Of a stretch of DNA of 64,000 bases, positions 17,648 to 25,960 are shown piece by piece. Source of the stretch: CAIYTF01 sp963664845 (GTDB lineage: Bacteria; Bacteroidota; Ignavibacteria; Ignavibacteriales; Ignavibacteriaceae). The notes under the pieces were generated by a model. It had not been told where the DNA came from and ran no database searches. It saw only the letters and a program-made list of their open reading frames with translations. The position numbers were made by a program, and so were the translations under genes. Position 1 is the stretch's first letter, and every line of letters starts with the position of its first letter. The DNA lies in the NCBI GenBank assembly GCA_963664845.1, contig OY761615.1:744001-808000 (forward strand). Direction: 5' to 3'.

Positions 17648-18625
17648 TCATATACCGGCTCCACGTTTTATAATGTTGTTCGCAATCAAATTTTCCTGTA
17701 CCCGTTCCGTTATATTCTCACTAAGTGCAACAGTCAACTCCGCCCCGGTGATCAGTGAGTGAATCTCCAGATAGCGTTTTGTGGTTTCGCGGATTATATC
17801 CTCCGGCAAGTTCATGGGATAGTCGAAAACCGGAGCCGCAGCTCCGGAATCCGGAGTTTGCTTGTAAGGAGCAGGTACTTTGTTCGCGATAAGCCAGAGC
17901 CGTACGAACTCTTTGTCAATCTGTTCTGCACTCTCCGGATGCAGCTCATAATCAGCAGTGCGCCAAAACCGTGAAGCATCGGGTGTGTGGATCTCGTCAA
18001 TAAGAATGACTTCATCGCCATCGAGGCCAAATTCATATTTGGTGTCCACCAGAATGATGCCTTTGCGGGCGAGCAGTTCGGTACCGAAGTTAAAAAGGGC
18101 AAATGCCGCTTCCTGCATTCTTTCAAAATGTTCCTTTGAAACCAGGCCGGATGATACAATTTCCTCCGGTGTGATCTCCCGATCGGAATCTTCCTTGGTA
18201 GTTGGTGTAAGAATCGGCTGAGGGAATTTCTGATTTCTGGTCATCCCATCCGGAATAGTGACACCCGACAATGATCGTTTGCCGTTTTGATAATAGCGCC
18301 ACAGCGAACCGCTCAGATAACCACGCACCACCATCTCCACGCGAATAGGGATAACTTCTTTTACAATGGTAATATTCGGATCGATTTCACGTATGAAATG
18401 ATTGGCAATTATTCTGTTTGTATTGGCAAACCAGAAATTGGTTATTTTATTCAGCACCGCTCCCTTCATGGGTACCGGAGTGTTAAGCACGCGGTCAAAT
18501 GCAGATATCCGGTCACTTACGAAGATCATCCGCCGACCATTGTCCAGGGCATAACTGTCACGCACTTTACCTGAATGGATCAACTTCAGATCGGGATAAT
18601 TTAGTTTCGTTAAGGTATTGTTCAT
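17648..18625 (-). CDS. purC: SAICAR synthase
   Basis: Condenses CAIR with aspartate using ATP to make SAICAR. It has 325 aa, of the long (yeast ADE1-like, ~300 aa) subfamily rather than the ~240-aa E. coli type. Signatures are HSGKVRDSYALDNGRRMIFVSDRISAFD near the N-terminus, VVRGYLSGSLWRYYQNGKR, and LVDTKYEFGLDGDEVILIDEIHTPDASRFW. The ATG overlaps the purQ stop by four bases (18622-18625). The next step, adenylosuccinate lyase (purB), is not in the window. Confidence 0.95.
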   Translation of the reverse strand: MNNTLTKLNYPDLKLIHSGKVRDSYALDNGRRMIFVSDRISAFDRVLNTPVPMKGAVLNKITNFWFANTNRIIANHFIREIDPNITIVKEVIPIRVEMVVRGYLSGSLWRYYQNGKRSLSGVTIPDGMTRNQKFPQPILTPTTKEDSDREITPEEIVSSGLVSKEHFERMQEAAFALFNFGTELLARKGIILVDTKYEFGLDGDEVILIDEIHTPDASRFWRTADYELHPESAEQIDKEFVRLWLIANKVPAPYKQTPDSGAAAPVFDYPMNLPEDIIRETTKRYLEIHSLITGAELTVALSENITERVQENLIANNIIKRGAGI

Positions 18626-19404
18626 ACGACTTCTTTCTGTGCAATGTGCTCAACAATATTTCTGAAGAATGCCAGTCCTCCACCTTCTCCATCCGTGCTT
18701 TTTCTTCTGTTCCAATCCGGGTGATTGTATGCCGTAAGAAAAGCCTCGGGATGCGGCATCATTCCCAACACCTGACCGGTAACGTCAATCAACCCGGCAC
18801 AATCCAATTCAGCACCATTGGGGTTGTCAACATAAGTAAGGCAATTCAGCTTCCGACTTATAATTTCTTCCCGGATATGTTCATTGGCTATAAGCAATTT
18901 ACCTTCACCATGACGAATAGGCAGATCAACTTCATTCATCCCGGTAAGAAATGGTGAAATGTTGTTACTTACGGTAACTGTTATCCAATTGTCAATAAAC
19001 TGTCCTGAATCGTTATGGGCGAGTGTTACTTCCTGAACACAGTTGCCGGAAATATTTGGCAGCAGTCCAAGCCGGGTGAGCACCTGGAATCCATTACATA
19101 TTCCGATAATGTATTTTTTTTCGGAAATGAACAGCAACAGCTCATCGAGCAATGTTGTGCCATTCTTTAGTTTTTTATACTTAATCTTATTAGCCAGCAC
19201 TTTTCCCGAGGCGATGTCGTCACCGAAGCTGAATCCGCCGGGAAACGCGGCAATATCATAGTCATGTATGTTTTTCACTCCGGCAAAAACATCGTTGAGG
19301 TGGACTATTTCGGCATTTGCGCCAGCGAGCCTGAAAGCCGCGGCAACTTCTTCTTCACAGTTGATGCCAAAACCGGTAAGTACTATTGCTTTAACTTCTT
19401 TCAT
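18622..19404 (-). CDS. purQ: FGAM synthase glutaminase subunit
   Basis: Class I glutamine amidotransferase that supplies ammonia to PurL. It has 260 aa, longer than the ~225-aa Bacillus PurQ. Motifs are VLTGFGINCEEE, AFPGGFSFGDDI, the nucleophile Cys in GICNGFQVLTRLG, and His/Glu in MMPHPEAF. The start at 19404 is chosen because its ATG overlaps the purL stop (ATGA, 19401-19404); ten upstream codons lie inside purL. The 3' end overlaps purC in the same way. Together with the PurS-PurL fusion next door it forms a two-protein FGAM synthase. Confidence 0.93.
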   Translation of the reverse strand: MKEVKAIVLTGFGINCEEEVAAAFRLAGANAEIVHLNDVFAGVKNIHDYDIAAFPGGFSFGDDIASGKVLANKIKYKKLKNGTTLLDELLLFISEKKYIIGICNGFQVLTRLGLLPNISGNCVQEVTLAHNDSGQFIDNWITVTVSNNISPFLTGMNEVDLPIRHGEGKLLIANEHIREEIISRKLNCLTYVDNPNGAELDCAGLIDVTGQVLGMMPHPEAFLTAYNHPDWNRRKSTDGEGGGLAFFRNIVEHIAQKEVV

Positions 19405-22400
19405 TGCACCTGCTCCGTCAATCCGTTTGCCCATGCAGTGAACAGCTCATCAACACTGCAACATATAATCTCTTTATTCCCGTCATGAACTTTCAACACA
19501 GGAGTTTCGGTCACATAACCAAGCAAAACTGCATCATCACCCAGAATGGTTTCAAACTTCTGCTGATCGTCTTTTGCCACGGAAACAACGAACCGCGAGT
19601 GTGACTCGGCATACAACAGCGCTTCGACTGAAACATGATCCGGATTTGAAAGCGTGATTTCCGCGCCGCATCCTATTCCAAAACAGCATTCAGTTAAAGC
19701 GGTAATCAGTCCCCCGTCTGAAAGATCATGCGCTGAAAGAAGCAATGACACATCGTGCGCCTGCATCATTTTTTCATAGGTGCGCAAGGCCTGCTCTTTT
19801 CTGACTTTTGGTGCACGCGTGTCCGTGACAGCCAATAAGTTGAGGAATTCCGTTCCACCCATTTCCTCATAGGTTTTGCCGACCTGATAAATGAGACTCT
19901 CATACTTTTTAAAATCGCTGGTAGTAGTTTTTCTCACATCATCAATTTTTGCGGCAGCGGAATACAGCAAGGTGGGTGGCACCGATATTTTTATTCCATC
20001 TGCCTTAAAATCATTTTTCATGCTGTCTTTTCCGGATGTCATGGGCACCGAGAAGAATGTGCTCATATCATATAATGCTTCGCACATTTGCACAAGCTGG
20101 GCAAGTTTTTTCTCACCGTCCGGATTGTTAAGTGGATGATAAACCGAATCAGGCACGCAGAAATTATCGTTCACTGACCAAAATACTTCCTTTGAGTGGT
20201 CGTGTGAAGGAAGTTTTCCGCCAACCGCAATAATCTGTCTCACTGCTTCATCGAATGCACCGGCTGAACTGTTATAGGGATCCAGGTCAGCAAACTTGGG
20301 CTGTATGCCGTTTGAAACTGCTATACCTTCAAAGGAATCGAAGGACACACGGATGACCGCTGCATCCTGCGGTGCATTCCTTTGTTCACCCATCAGGGGT
20401 TTAATAATCGTTTTCCCTTTTACTTCGTGATCATATTGCCGAATGACATACTCGCGCGAACTTATATTATCGCTCGCCATCAACTTTAGCAGTATTTCAT
20501 TATGATCAAGATCATCAGGTATTTCTGCTTTGATCTCTTTTTGTGCAGGCCATTTGGCAGAAAGATGTTTACGGGGGACACCGTCGTGCAAAAAGTCAAG
20601 TGCAAGAGATGCAACCGTTGCCCCGTTATATGTCACCGTCAACAAGCCATCATTCTTAAACTCTCCAATCACCGAGGCTTCCACATCCATGTGAACAGCC
20701 AATGCCAGCACTTCCTCCAGATGCTCCGGATGAACTGCCAGTATCATCCGTTCCTGGGATTCGGAAAGGAATATTTCCCATGGTTTCAGACCAGAGTATT
20801 TCAACGGAACGCGTTCCAGCATCACTTCGGCACCGTTGCTTATACTGGCCAGCTCACCAATGGCTGATGATAATCCACCGGCTCCGCAATCGGTTGTGGT
20901 ATTCACCAATCCTTTTTTACAGGCGATCTCCAGAAAATCCGAAGCAAGTTTTTGGACTATCGGACTACCGATTTGCACAGCAGATTGTGGCGAATGTTCA
21001 TCAATTTCGCGTGATGAGAAAGTGGCCCCGTGAATGCCGTCTTTGCCCACTCTTCCGCCAATGGAAATTATTTTATCACCGGGTGATATGGTTTTGGCAT
21101 CAGTTGGCCTGCCCAAATATTCTTTGGCCAGCACACCACCTGTTCCACAATAGACCAGCGGTTTACCACTGTAGCGGTCATCAAAAATAATCGCGCCATT
21201 AATTGTAGGTATTCCGGATTTGTTCCCACCATCCTCAATACCTTTCCGTACGCCTTCGAAGATGCGTTTGGGATGCAATTGCCCTTTCAGCAAAGGCTTG
21301 TCGTAGGACGGAGGACCGAAGCACAGAACGTTCGTATTGAACAGCAATTTAGCGCCGCCAATCCCCGTCCCAATCGGATCACGGTTATTTCCGAGTATGC
21401 CTGTTATCGCTCCGCCATAGGGATCGATGGCCGAAGGAGAATTATGTGTTTCCACTTTCCATACGAACATATTTTCGTCGTTAATTCTCACGATTCCCGC
21501 GTTATCCGAGAACACCTTCACCAGCCAATGCAAGCCTTTCTTCGCGAGGTTGTCTTTGATCAAGTCTGTGGATGCTTTGATATACGACTTGAACAAAGAA
21601 TCAATTCTTTTATGAGCACCGGTACCTGCATCCGTATAGTCGATGATAGCATTGAACTCTTTATGCTTGCAATGCTCCGACCATGTTTGTGCAATTATCT
21701 CCAATTCACAATCAGTTGGCTGCAACGGCAAATCCATTTCCGTGCGAGCGGACTGCACTTCATCCGAGAGATAATAGTGCTTGATAGCCAGCATTTCTTC
21801 CAGATTGAGAGAAAGAATTTTCTGATGCGACAGTGCCAACAGCTCATTGTCCGCAATATCAACATCAATGAGTTCAACACTGCTGTCCACTGTCAACTTC
21901 ACTTCCGGCACATACGGTTCCCAGATTTGTTTAAGAGATCCGCAGGAAATATGATTGATCAGGTTATTGCAAAGGAACCCGGCGGCTACTTCTTTTAGTA
22001 TCCTCTCATCGGTTTGCTTTCCGATGAGATAAATATCCTGTGTGAATATATGTTGCGTTGCCGTATCCAAAGGTTCAGCGACCATATCGGCCAATGTTCT
22101 TTGGGCGGAAAGGCCTTCATCGTCGGTTACCCCGGGTAATTTTGCGATGGTGATGAACGAAGAAAAACCTGCACGTGACAATGGTTCATCAATCAAAACC
22201 TCGTTCACTATCGCGTCACCCAGCCCTTCGATCCCGAATAGCGCAAGAGCCGACGGCGATATCGGATAGTCAATAACAAAAAGTTTTCCGCTAATGATTT
22301 TTCCCGAATCTACCGAAAAGTATTTCGACAGCAACAGAGCAAGTTTTTCGCCCTTGTGGTCTTTAATTCCCGGTTTAAGGAAGACCTGTATGGTGTGATA

Positions 22401-22415
22401 TTTATTATTGTTCAT
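19401..22415 (-). CDS. purL: PurS-PurL fusion FGAM synthase
   Basis: ATP-dependent amidation of FGAR to FGAM. It has 1004 aa, longer than a small PurL (~740) and shorter than the PurS-PurL-PurQ single chain (~1300). Residues 1-~170 look like a duplicated PurS-like module (QVFLKPGIKDHKGE ... TQDIYLIGKQT). The linker is followed by TWSEHCKHKEF near residue 250, the PurL signature with the catalytic His, then VETHNSPSAIDPYGGA and a second AIRS-like half (SDGGLITALTECCFG). No glutaminase domain is present; it is supplied by the adjacent purQ. The ends overlap purM and purQ by four bases each. Confidence 0.93.
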   Translation of the reverse strand: MNNNKYHTIQVFLKPGIKDHKGEKLALLLSKYFSVDSGKIISGKLFVIDYPISPSALALFGIEGLGDAIVNEVLIDEPLSRAGFSSFITIAKLPGVTDDEGLSAQRTLADMVAEPLDTATQHIFTQDIYLIGKQTDERILKEVAAGFLCNNLINHISCGSLKQIWEPYVPEVKLTVDSSVELIDVDIADNELLALSHQKILSLNLEEMLAIKHYYLSDEVQSARTEMDLPLQPTDCELEIIAQTWSEHCKHKEFNAIIDYTDAGTGAHKRIDSLFKSYIKASTDLIKDNLAKKGLHWLVKVFSDNAGIVRINDENMFVWKVETHNSPSAIDPYGGAITGILGNNRDPIGTGIGGAKLLFNTNVLCFGPPSYDKPLLKGQLHPKRIFEGVRKGIEDGGNKSGIPTINGAIIFDDRYSGKPLVYCGTGGVLAKEYLGRPTDAKTISPGDKIISIGGRVGKDGIHGATFSSREIDEHSPQSAVQIGSPIVQKLASDFLEIACKKGLVNTTTDCGAGGLSSAIGELASISNGAEVMLERVPLKYSGLKPWEIFLSESQERMILAVHPEHLEEVLALAVHMDVEASVIGEFKNDGLLTVTYNGATVASLALDFLHDGVPRKHLSAKWPAQKEIKAEIPDDLDHNEILLKLMASDNISSREYVIRQYDHEVKGKTIIKPLMGEQRNAPQDAAVIRVSFDSFEGIAVSNGIQPKFADLDPYNSSAGAFDEAVRQIIAVGGKLPSHDHSKEVFWSVNDNFCVPDSVYHPLNNPDGEKKLAQLVQMCEALYDMSTFFSVPMTSGKDSMKNDFKADGIKISVPPTLLYSAAAKIDDVRKTTTSDFKKYESLIYQVGKTYEEMGGTEFLNLLAVTDTRAPKVRKEQALRTYEKMMQAHDVSLLLSAHDLSDGGLITALTECCFGIGCGAEITLSNPDHVSVEALLYAESHSRFVVSVAKDDQQKFETILGDDAVLLGYVTETPVLKVHDGNKEIICCSVDELFTAWANGLTEQVQ

Positions 22416-23527
22416 TTATTTTCAAACGATGTATAAGTATATGTATTACCGTTATTCCGTATAGTTATGATCGGTTCCTCAGTTACAACGCCCGCAATCC
22501 GCGCTTTATAGTTCTTCTTTCGGTTGATACGCGTCACAGCTGTCTTCGCATCCTCCTGCGGCAGAATGAGCATCATCCCGTTGCCCATGTTCCAGTAGCG
22601 ATACGCAAACTCACAGGAAATATTTCCCAGCGCCATTGCTTTGGAGATGAATTCATCAGGGGGGAACAAATTGGTGAGTCCGGCACCAAGTTTATTGATC
22701 TTCAATAACCGTCCGAGGTTATCGACGATGCCCCCGCCGGTAATGTGCGCAATGCCATGAAAAGAGATGCCGGCATCAAGCAATCCACTTATCAATGGTG
22801 AATAAATGAGGCAGGGAGTGAGAGCTGCTTCGCCCCAGGTAAGCGGTATGCCTTGTATTTTTTTGGAATGCCACTTGTCTCCAAATTTTCCTGACAGGAT
22901 TTTCCGCAACAGGGAGAAACCGTTACTCCTGAAGCCGGGATTGTAGAGAGATACAATTGCGTCACCGGGCTTAATTTCTTTTCCTGTCAAAGGAGCCTTT
23001 AAACTTTTGTGCAATACACCGACACCGGTAGCACACCAGTTAAAATGCATTTTCCTTCCATATCCGGAAATGCGGGAGCCTAGTTCAGCTATCTCTCCGC
23101 CGGTAATTATGGTATTGGAAAACTTGGCCGCCTGATATAACCCCTGCATAAGTTCGTTAATTATGTTTTTATCAAGCACATCGACATCCAATATATTGGA
23201 GAGAAACGCCGGTTCAAAGCCGTTGCATATCAGGTCATCCATAGTCATTGCTATAAGGTCATAGCCCAGGGAGTCATATTTTTGCACACGTTCGGCAATT
23301 TCGATCTTGGTGCCGATGCCGTCAGATGACATGCCGATCCGCACGCCGGAAATATCCAACAGTGAGGAATAACCTCCGTCAACGGTGGGAAGGAGTCTCC
23401 CGGCACGCTTCTGCCTGTTGCCAAAAGATTTTTTCGCCCAGCCAAATGCAACTTTAGAACAGGCACTTCCCATATGAGTATCCAGTCCGCTCTTTTGTTT
23501 GCGCATATCGCTTAATTTCTTTTTCAA
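22412..23527 (-). CDS. purM: AIR synthase, divergent PurM
   Basis: Closes the imidazole ring, FGAM to AIR, using ATP. It has 371 aa, slightly long. The family pattern is clear but altered: GMSSDGIGTKIEIAE, MDDLICNGFEP, TIITGGEIAELGS, NPGFRSNGFSLLRK, ITGGGIVDNLGR and YWNMGNGMMLIL replace the standard forms. The most likely start is the TTG at 23527, preceded by GGAAGG at good spacing; an ATG seven codons in is the alternative. It is first in the purM-L-Q-C-D-N-F run and lies after an 820-bp repeat-filled gap. Confidence 0.9.
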   Translation of the reverse strand: MKKKLSDMRKQKSGLDTHMGSACSKVAFGWAKKSFGNRQKRAGRLLPTVDGGYSSLLDISGVRIGMSSDGIGTKIEIAERVQKYDSLGYDLIAMTMDDLICNGFEPAFLSNILDVDVLDKNIINELMQGLYQAAKFSNTIITGGEIAELGSRISGYGRKMHFNWCATGVGVLHKSLKAPLTGKEIKPGDAIVSLYNPGFRSNGFSLLRKILSGKFGDKWHSKKIQGIPLTWGEAALTPCLIYSPLISGLLDAGISFHGIAHITGGGIVDNLGRLLKINKLGAGLTNLFPPDEFISKAMALGNISCEFAYRYWNMGNGMMLILPQEDAKTAVTRINRKKNYKARIAGVVTEEPIITIRNNGNTYTYTSFENK

Positions 23528-23662
23528 GTCTACCTTCCGGTATTAAATAATTATATCAGTAATCAGTTTTCTGTTATTATCGTCAACAGTAAAGCCACTT
23601 AGTCACATCCAGCAATTCATCTTTCCGGGTTCCCCTATCGCATCTCAAGCCAGGAATTGTTG

Positions 23663-23677
23663 ACTTAACGAAATTCG
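23663..23677. repeat. Palindrome in the purM-purH gap
   Basis: TAACGAAATTCGTTA is self-complementary around its central base, and the flanking GACT and AGTC extend the stem. It resembles the REP-like hairpin at 4385-4406 in style. Confidence 0.4.
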
Positions 23678-23700
23678 TTAGAGTCCTCCCTGTCACACAC

Positions 23701-23915
23701 AGGTGTCAGCCTAAAAGCGAAATTATTGACCAAGGCGCCTTACCTCTAAATCTCCCCTTCCGAAGGGGAGGTGACTTTTAAGGTCAATTTTGCGAGACTT
23801 AGCTTCAACCTTTGCTGAGCTGTGTGGTTCAACCCAATTATCGCTCCCGCCAAGAGTTCCGAACAAGTAGATTCCGGTTTTCACGGGAATGACAACCTGT
23901 GTTAAGCTGACACCT
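23701..23915. repeat. Inverted-repeat-bounded module A
   Basis: AGGTGTCAGCCTAA (23701-23714) and TTAAGCTGACACCT (23902-23915) are complementary at 13 of 14 positions and bound a 215-bp non-coding segment. Inside is a perfect CTCCCCTTCCGAAGGGGAG palindrome (23752-23770). It looks like a miniature element or a composite of REP-like hairpins. No target duplication is visible. Confidence 0.45.
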
Positions 23916-23929
23916 AACGTCCCACCGGC

Positions 23930-24053
23930 GGGTGTCGTATAATACATCAATTGAGTAACGTACCAACCATTGGATTTGTTTTTAGTCGAAAATTTGGAGA
24001 TTGCTTCGTCCGATGCGGACTCGCAATGACATATTCTCAGTTATGCGACACCC
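23930..24053. repeat. Inverted-repeat-bounded module B
   Basis: GGGTGTCGTATAA (23930-23942) and TTATGCGACACCC (24041-24053) are complementary at 12 of 13 positions around a 98-bp interior. Its right end, GCAATGACATATTCTCAG then TTATGCGACACC, recurs in diverged form at 37432-37462, so this is a dispersed family. Confidence 0.45.
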
Positions 24054-24111
24054 ACCACTTTGATGGGAATCGATCCGCACAAAACGCTAACAGGAATATT
24101 TACGTGACTCC

Positions 24112-24291
24112 TGTTAAGCAACGATTCCAATTGACTTTCCACCAGTTTCAGCGCGTGGATTATTCGCACCCGGTAAAATTGGCTTTAGCCACAAATCTTT
24201 GCACAATTAGTGGCTAAAGCCAACACCCAGATGGTCCATTTATCCCACGACTTGAAAGTCGTGGCTATTCAATCTCTGAATTTGATTAACA
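24112..24291 (-). mobile_element. 180-bp MITE-like element, copy 1
   Basis: Bounded by TGTTAAGCAA (24112-24121) and TTGATTAACA (24282-24291), complementary at 9 of 10 positions. The interior has the hairpins GGCTTTAGCC...GGCTAAAGCC and CCACGACTTGAAAGTCGTGG. It is exactly the same length as, and inverted relative to, the copy at 51959-52138, with which it shares both the ends and the hairpins. It encodes no protein. Confidence 0.65.
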
Positions 24292-24347
24292 TGAGTTAAG
24301 TAATAGTTGCTCTGCGTTTAATACTAACATATTTTGGCAGAGATCAC

Positions 24348-25934
24348 CTAATGCTTAAAATGTCTGTTCCCGGTGAACACCACCGTCATGCCATATTCAT
24401 TCGCCCGGGCAATAACATACTTATCGCGGATTGACCCGCCCGGCTCAACAAGAATGTTAATACCTTCTTCATGCGCCAGATCAACATTGTCTTCAAACGG
24501 GAAATAAGCATCCGAAATCAAAACAAGATTTGAGTCCTTAAGGCTTTCCACGCTAAGATTTTTCTTCGCTTTTGTGATTGCCAATCCGATTGAATCAACC
24601 CGGTTGGGCTGCCCTGAGCCCATACCAATGAGTTGATACGCCCCTTCAGGCGTCTTGTGCACTAATCCAATTGCATTTGATTTTATGTGCCGGACGGCTG
24701 CCAATCCAAAACCAATGAGATCCTCATATTGAGCCACATCAAATGGTTCAGTGGTCATCACTTCCATTTTTGATAAAAGCACGGAATCTTTAGATTGTAC
24801 CAAAGCCGCATTATTCGAAATTCTAATTTCTTCAGTGGCATTCAGCTGATCGGGCGAAAAAATGACGATGCGTAAGTTCTTCTGTAATTTAAGATACTCA
24901 ATTGCTTCATTTGAAAAATTCGGTGCAGCAATGATCTCGATGAATCTCTTCTTTGTCCTGTCCGCATTATCATATTCCAGAAAACGAATATCATCCAGTC
25001 CTATCTTGCTGTTAAATGCAATAATACCACCGAATGCCGATACCGGGTCACCTGCCCATGCAAGCTCCAGTGATTTGGCCGGACTGTCACTGACTGCCAT
25101 ACCGCAGGGATTGTTATGTTTCACTATTACGCAGCCATATGCCTGTAATGCAGAAACTGCTTCCAACGCAGCCTGCAGATCGAGCAAATTGTTATAGGAA
25201 ATTTCAATTCCGTTCAACACTTCAATGTCAAATAAGGATGGCCTGGCTTCAGTGCCGCGATAGAAAAAAGCTTCCTGATGCGAGTTCTCTCCGTAGCGCA
25301 GTTTCTTGCCCTGTTTAAAGGCCAGCCGAAGACTGTTTTTGCCACAGAAATTGTCCATGGACTGTGCGATGGCAGCATCATAATCAGCCGTAAGATTAAA
25401 CGCCTTAGCCATTAGTGCTTTCCTCGTAGCATAGGAAAGCGCACCATCCCGCATATCCAGTTCCTCAATAACACAGTCATAATCGTTAACATCAGTTAAT
25501 GCGGCTACGTAATTAAAATTCTTTGCAGCAGCACGGATCATGGTGGGCCCACCGATATCGATATAGTGTATCAGTTCGTCCAGCCCGGTCCCGGCATCGC
25601 GATATTTTTCAAAAGGATATAAATTGCATACCACAAGATCGATTGGCTTAATTCCTAATTTTTCTGCCTCGGCTGCATCGGTTTCCCGGTCATAGAGCAG
25701 AGCAGATTCAACCGTGAATGAAATGGTCTTCATTCTTCCGCCAAAAGCTTCCGGGTTTCCGGTCACCATGCTTATCTCCGTATAAGCAATTCCCGCATCG
25801 GAAAGTGCCTTAGCAGTTCCGCCAGTTGAGATAAGTTCGCAGCCGTGTTTCACCAGACATTCTGCAAGTTTAACCACATTCGTTTTATCGGTGACGCTCA
25901 GCAATGCGCGTCGAATTTTAATTGTATCTGTCAT
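24348..25934 (-). CDS. purH: AICAR transformylase / IMP cyclohydrolase
   Basis: Bifunctional enzyme for the last two steps to IMP. It has 528 aa, normal length. The N-terminal MGS-like cyclohydrolase has ALLSVTDKTNVVKLAECLV, ELISTGGTAKALSDAGI and GGRMKTISF. The C-terminal transformylase has the catalytic KHNNPCGMAVSD and AWAGDPVSAFGGIIAFN. It lies 26 bp after the UMP synthase gene on the same strand and is cut off from purM by an 820-bp repeat region, so it is probably transcribed with pyrC and the UMP synthase rather than with the other pur genes. Confidence 0.95.
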   Translation of the reverse strand: MTDTIKIRRALLSVTDKTNVVKLAECLVKHGCELISTGGTAKALSDAGIAYTEISMVTGNPEAFGGRMKTISFTVESALLYDRETDAAEAEKLGIKPIDLVVCNLYPFEKYRDAGTGLDELIHYIDIGGPTMIRAAAKNFNYVAALTDVNDYDCVIEELDMRDGALSYATRKALMAKAFNLTADYDAAIAQSMDNFCGKNSLRLAFKQGKKLRYGENSHQEAFFYRGTEARPSLFDIEVLNGIEISYNNLLDLQAALEAVSALQAYGCVIVKHNNPCGMAVSDSPAKSLELAWAGDPVSAFGGIIAFNSKIGLDDIRFLEYDNADRTKKRFIEIIAAPNFSNEAIEYLKLQKNLRIVIFSPDQLNATEEIRISNNAALVQSKDSVLLSKMEVMTTEPFDVAQYEDLIGFGLAAVRHIKSNAIGLVHKTPEGAYQLIGMGSGQPNRVDSIGLAITKAKKNLSVESLKDSNLVLISDAYFPFEDNVDLAHEEGINILVEPGGSIRDKYVIARANEYGMTVVFTGNRHFKH

Positions 25935-25960
25935 ATCTTCACATTCATTTCATATTTAAA

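Noticed and set aside
21273..21998. 241-codon plus-strand open frame opposite purL
   Set aside because: It lies entirely antisense to the well-supported purL coding sequence, is rich in His, Arg and Cys, and has no family resemblance.
23701..24291. CRISPR array
   Set aside because: The repeats are inverted and non-identical, with no regular spacer pattern and no cas genes in the window.
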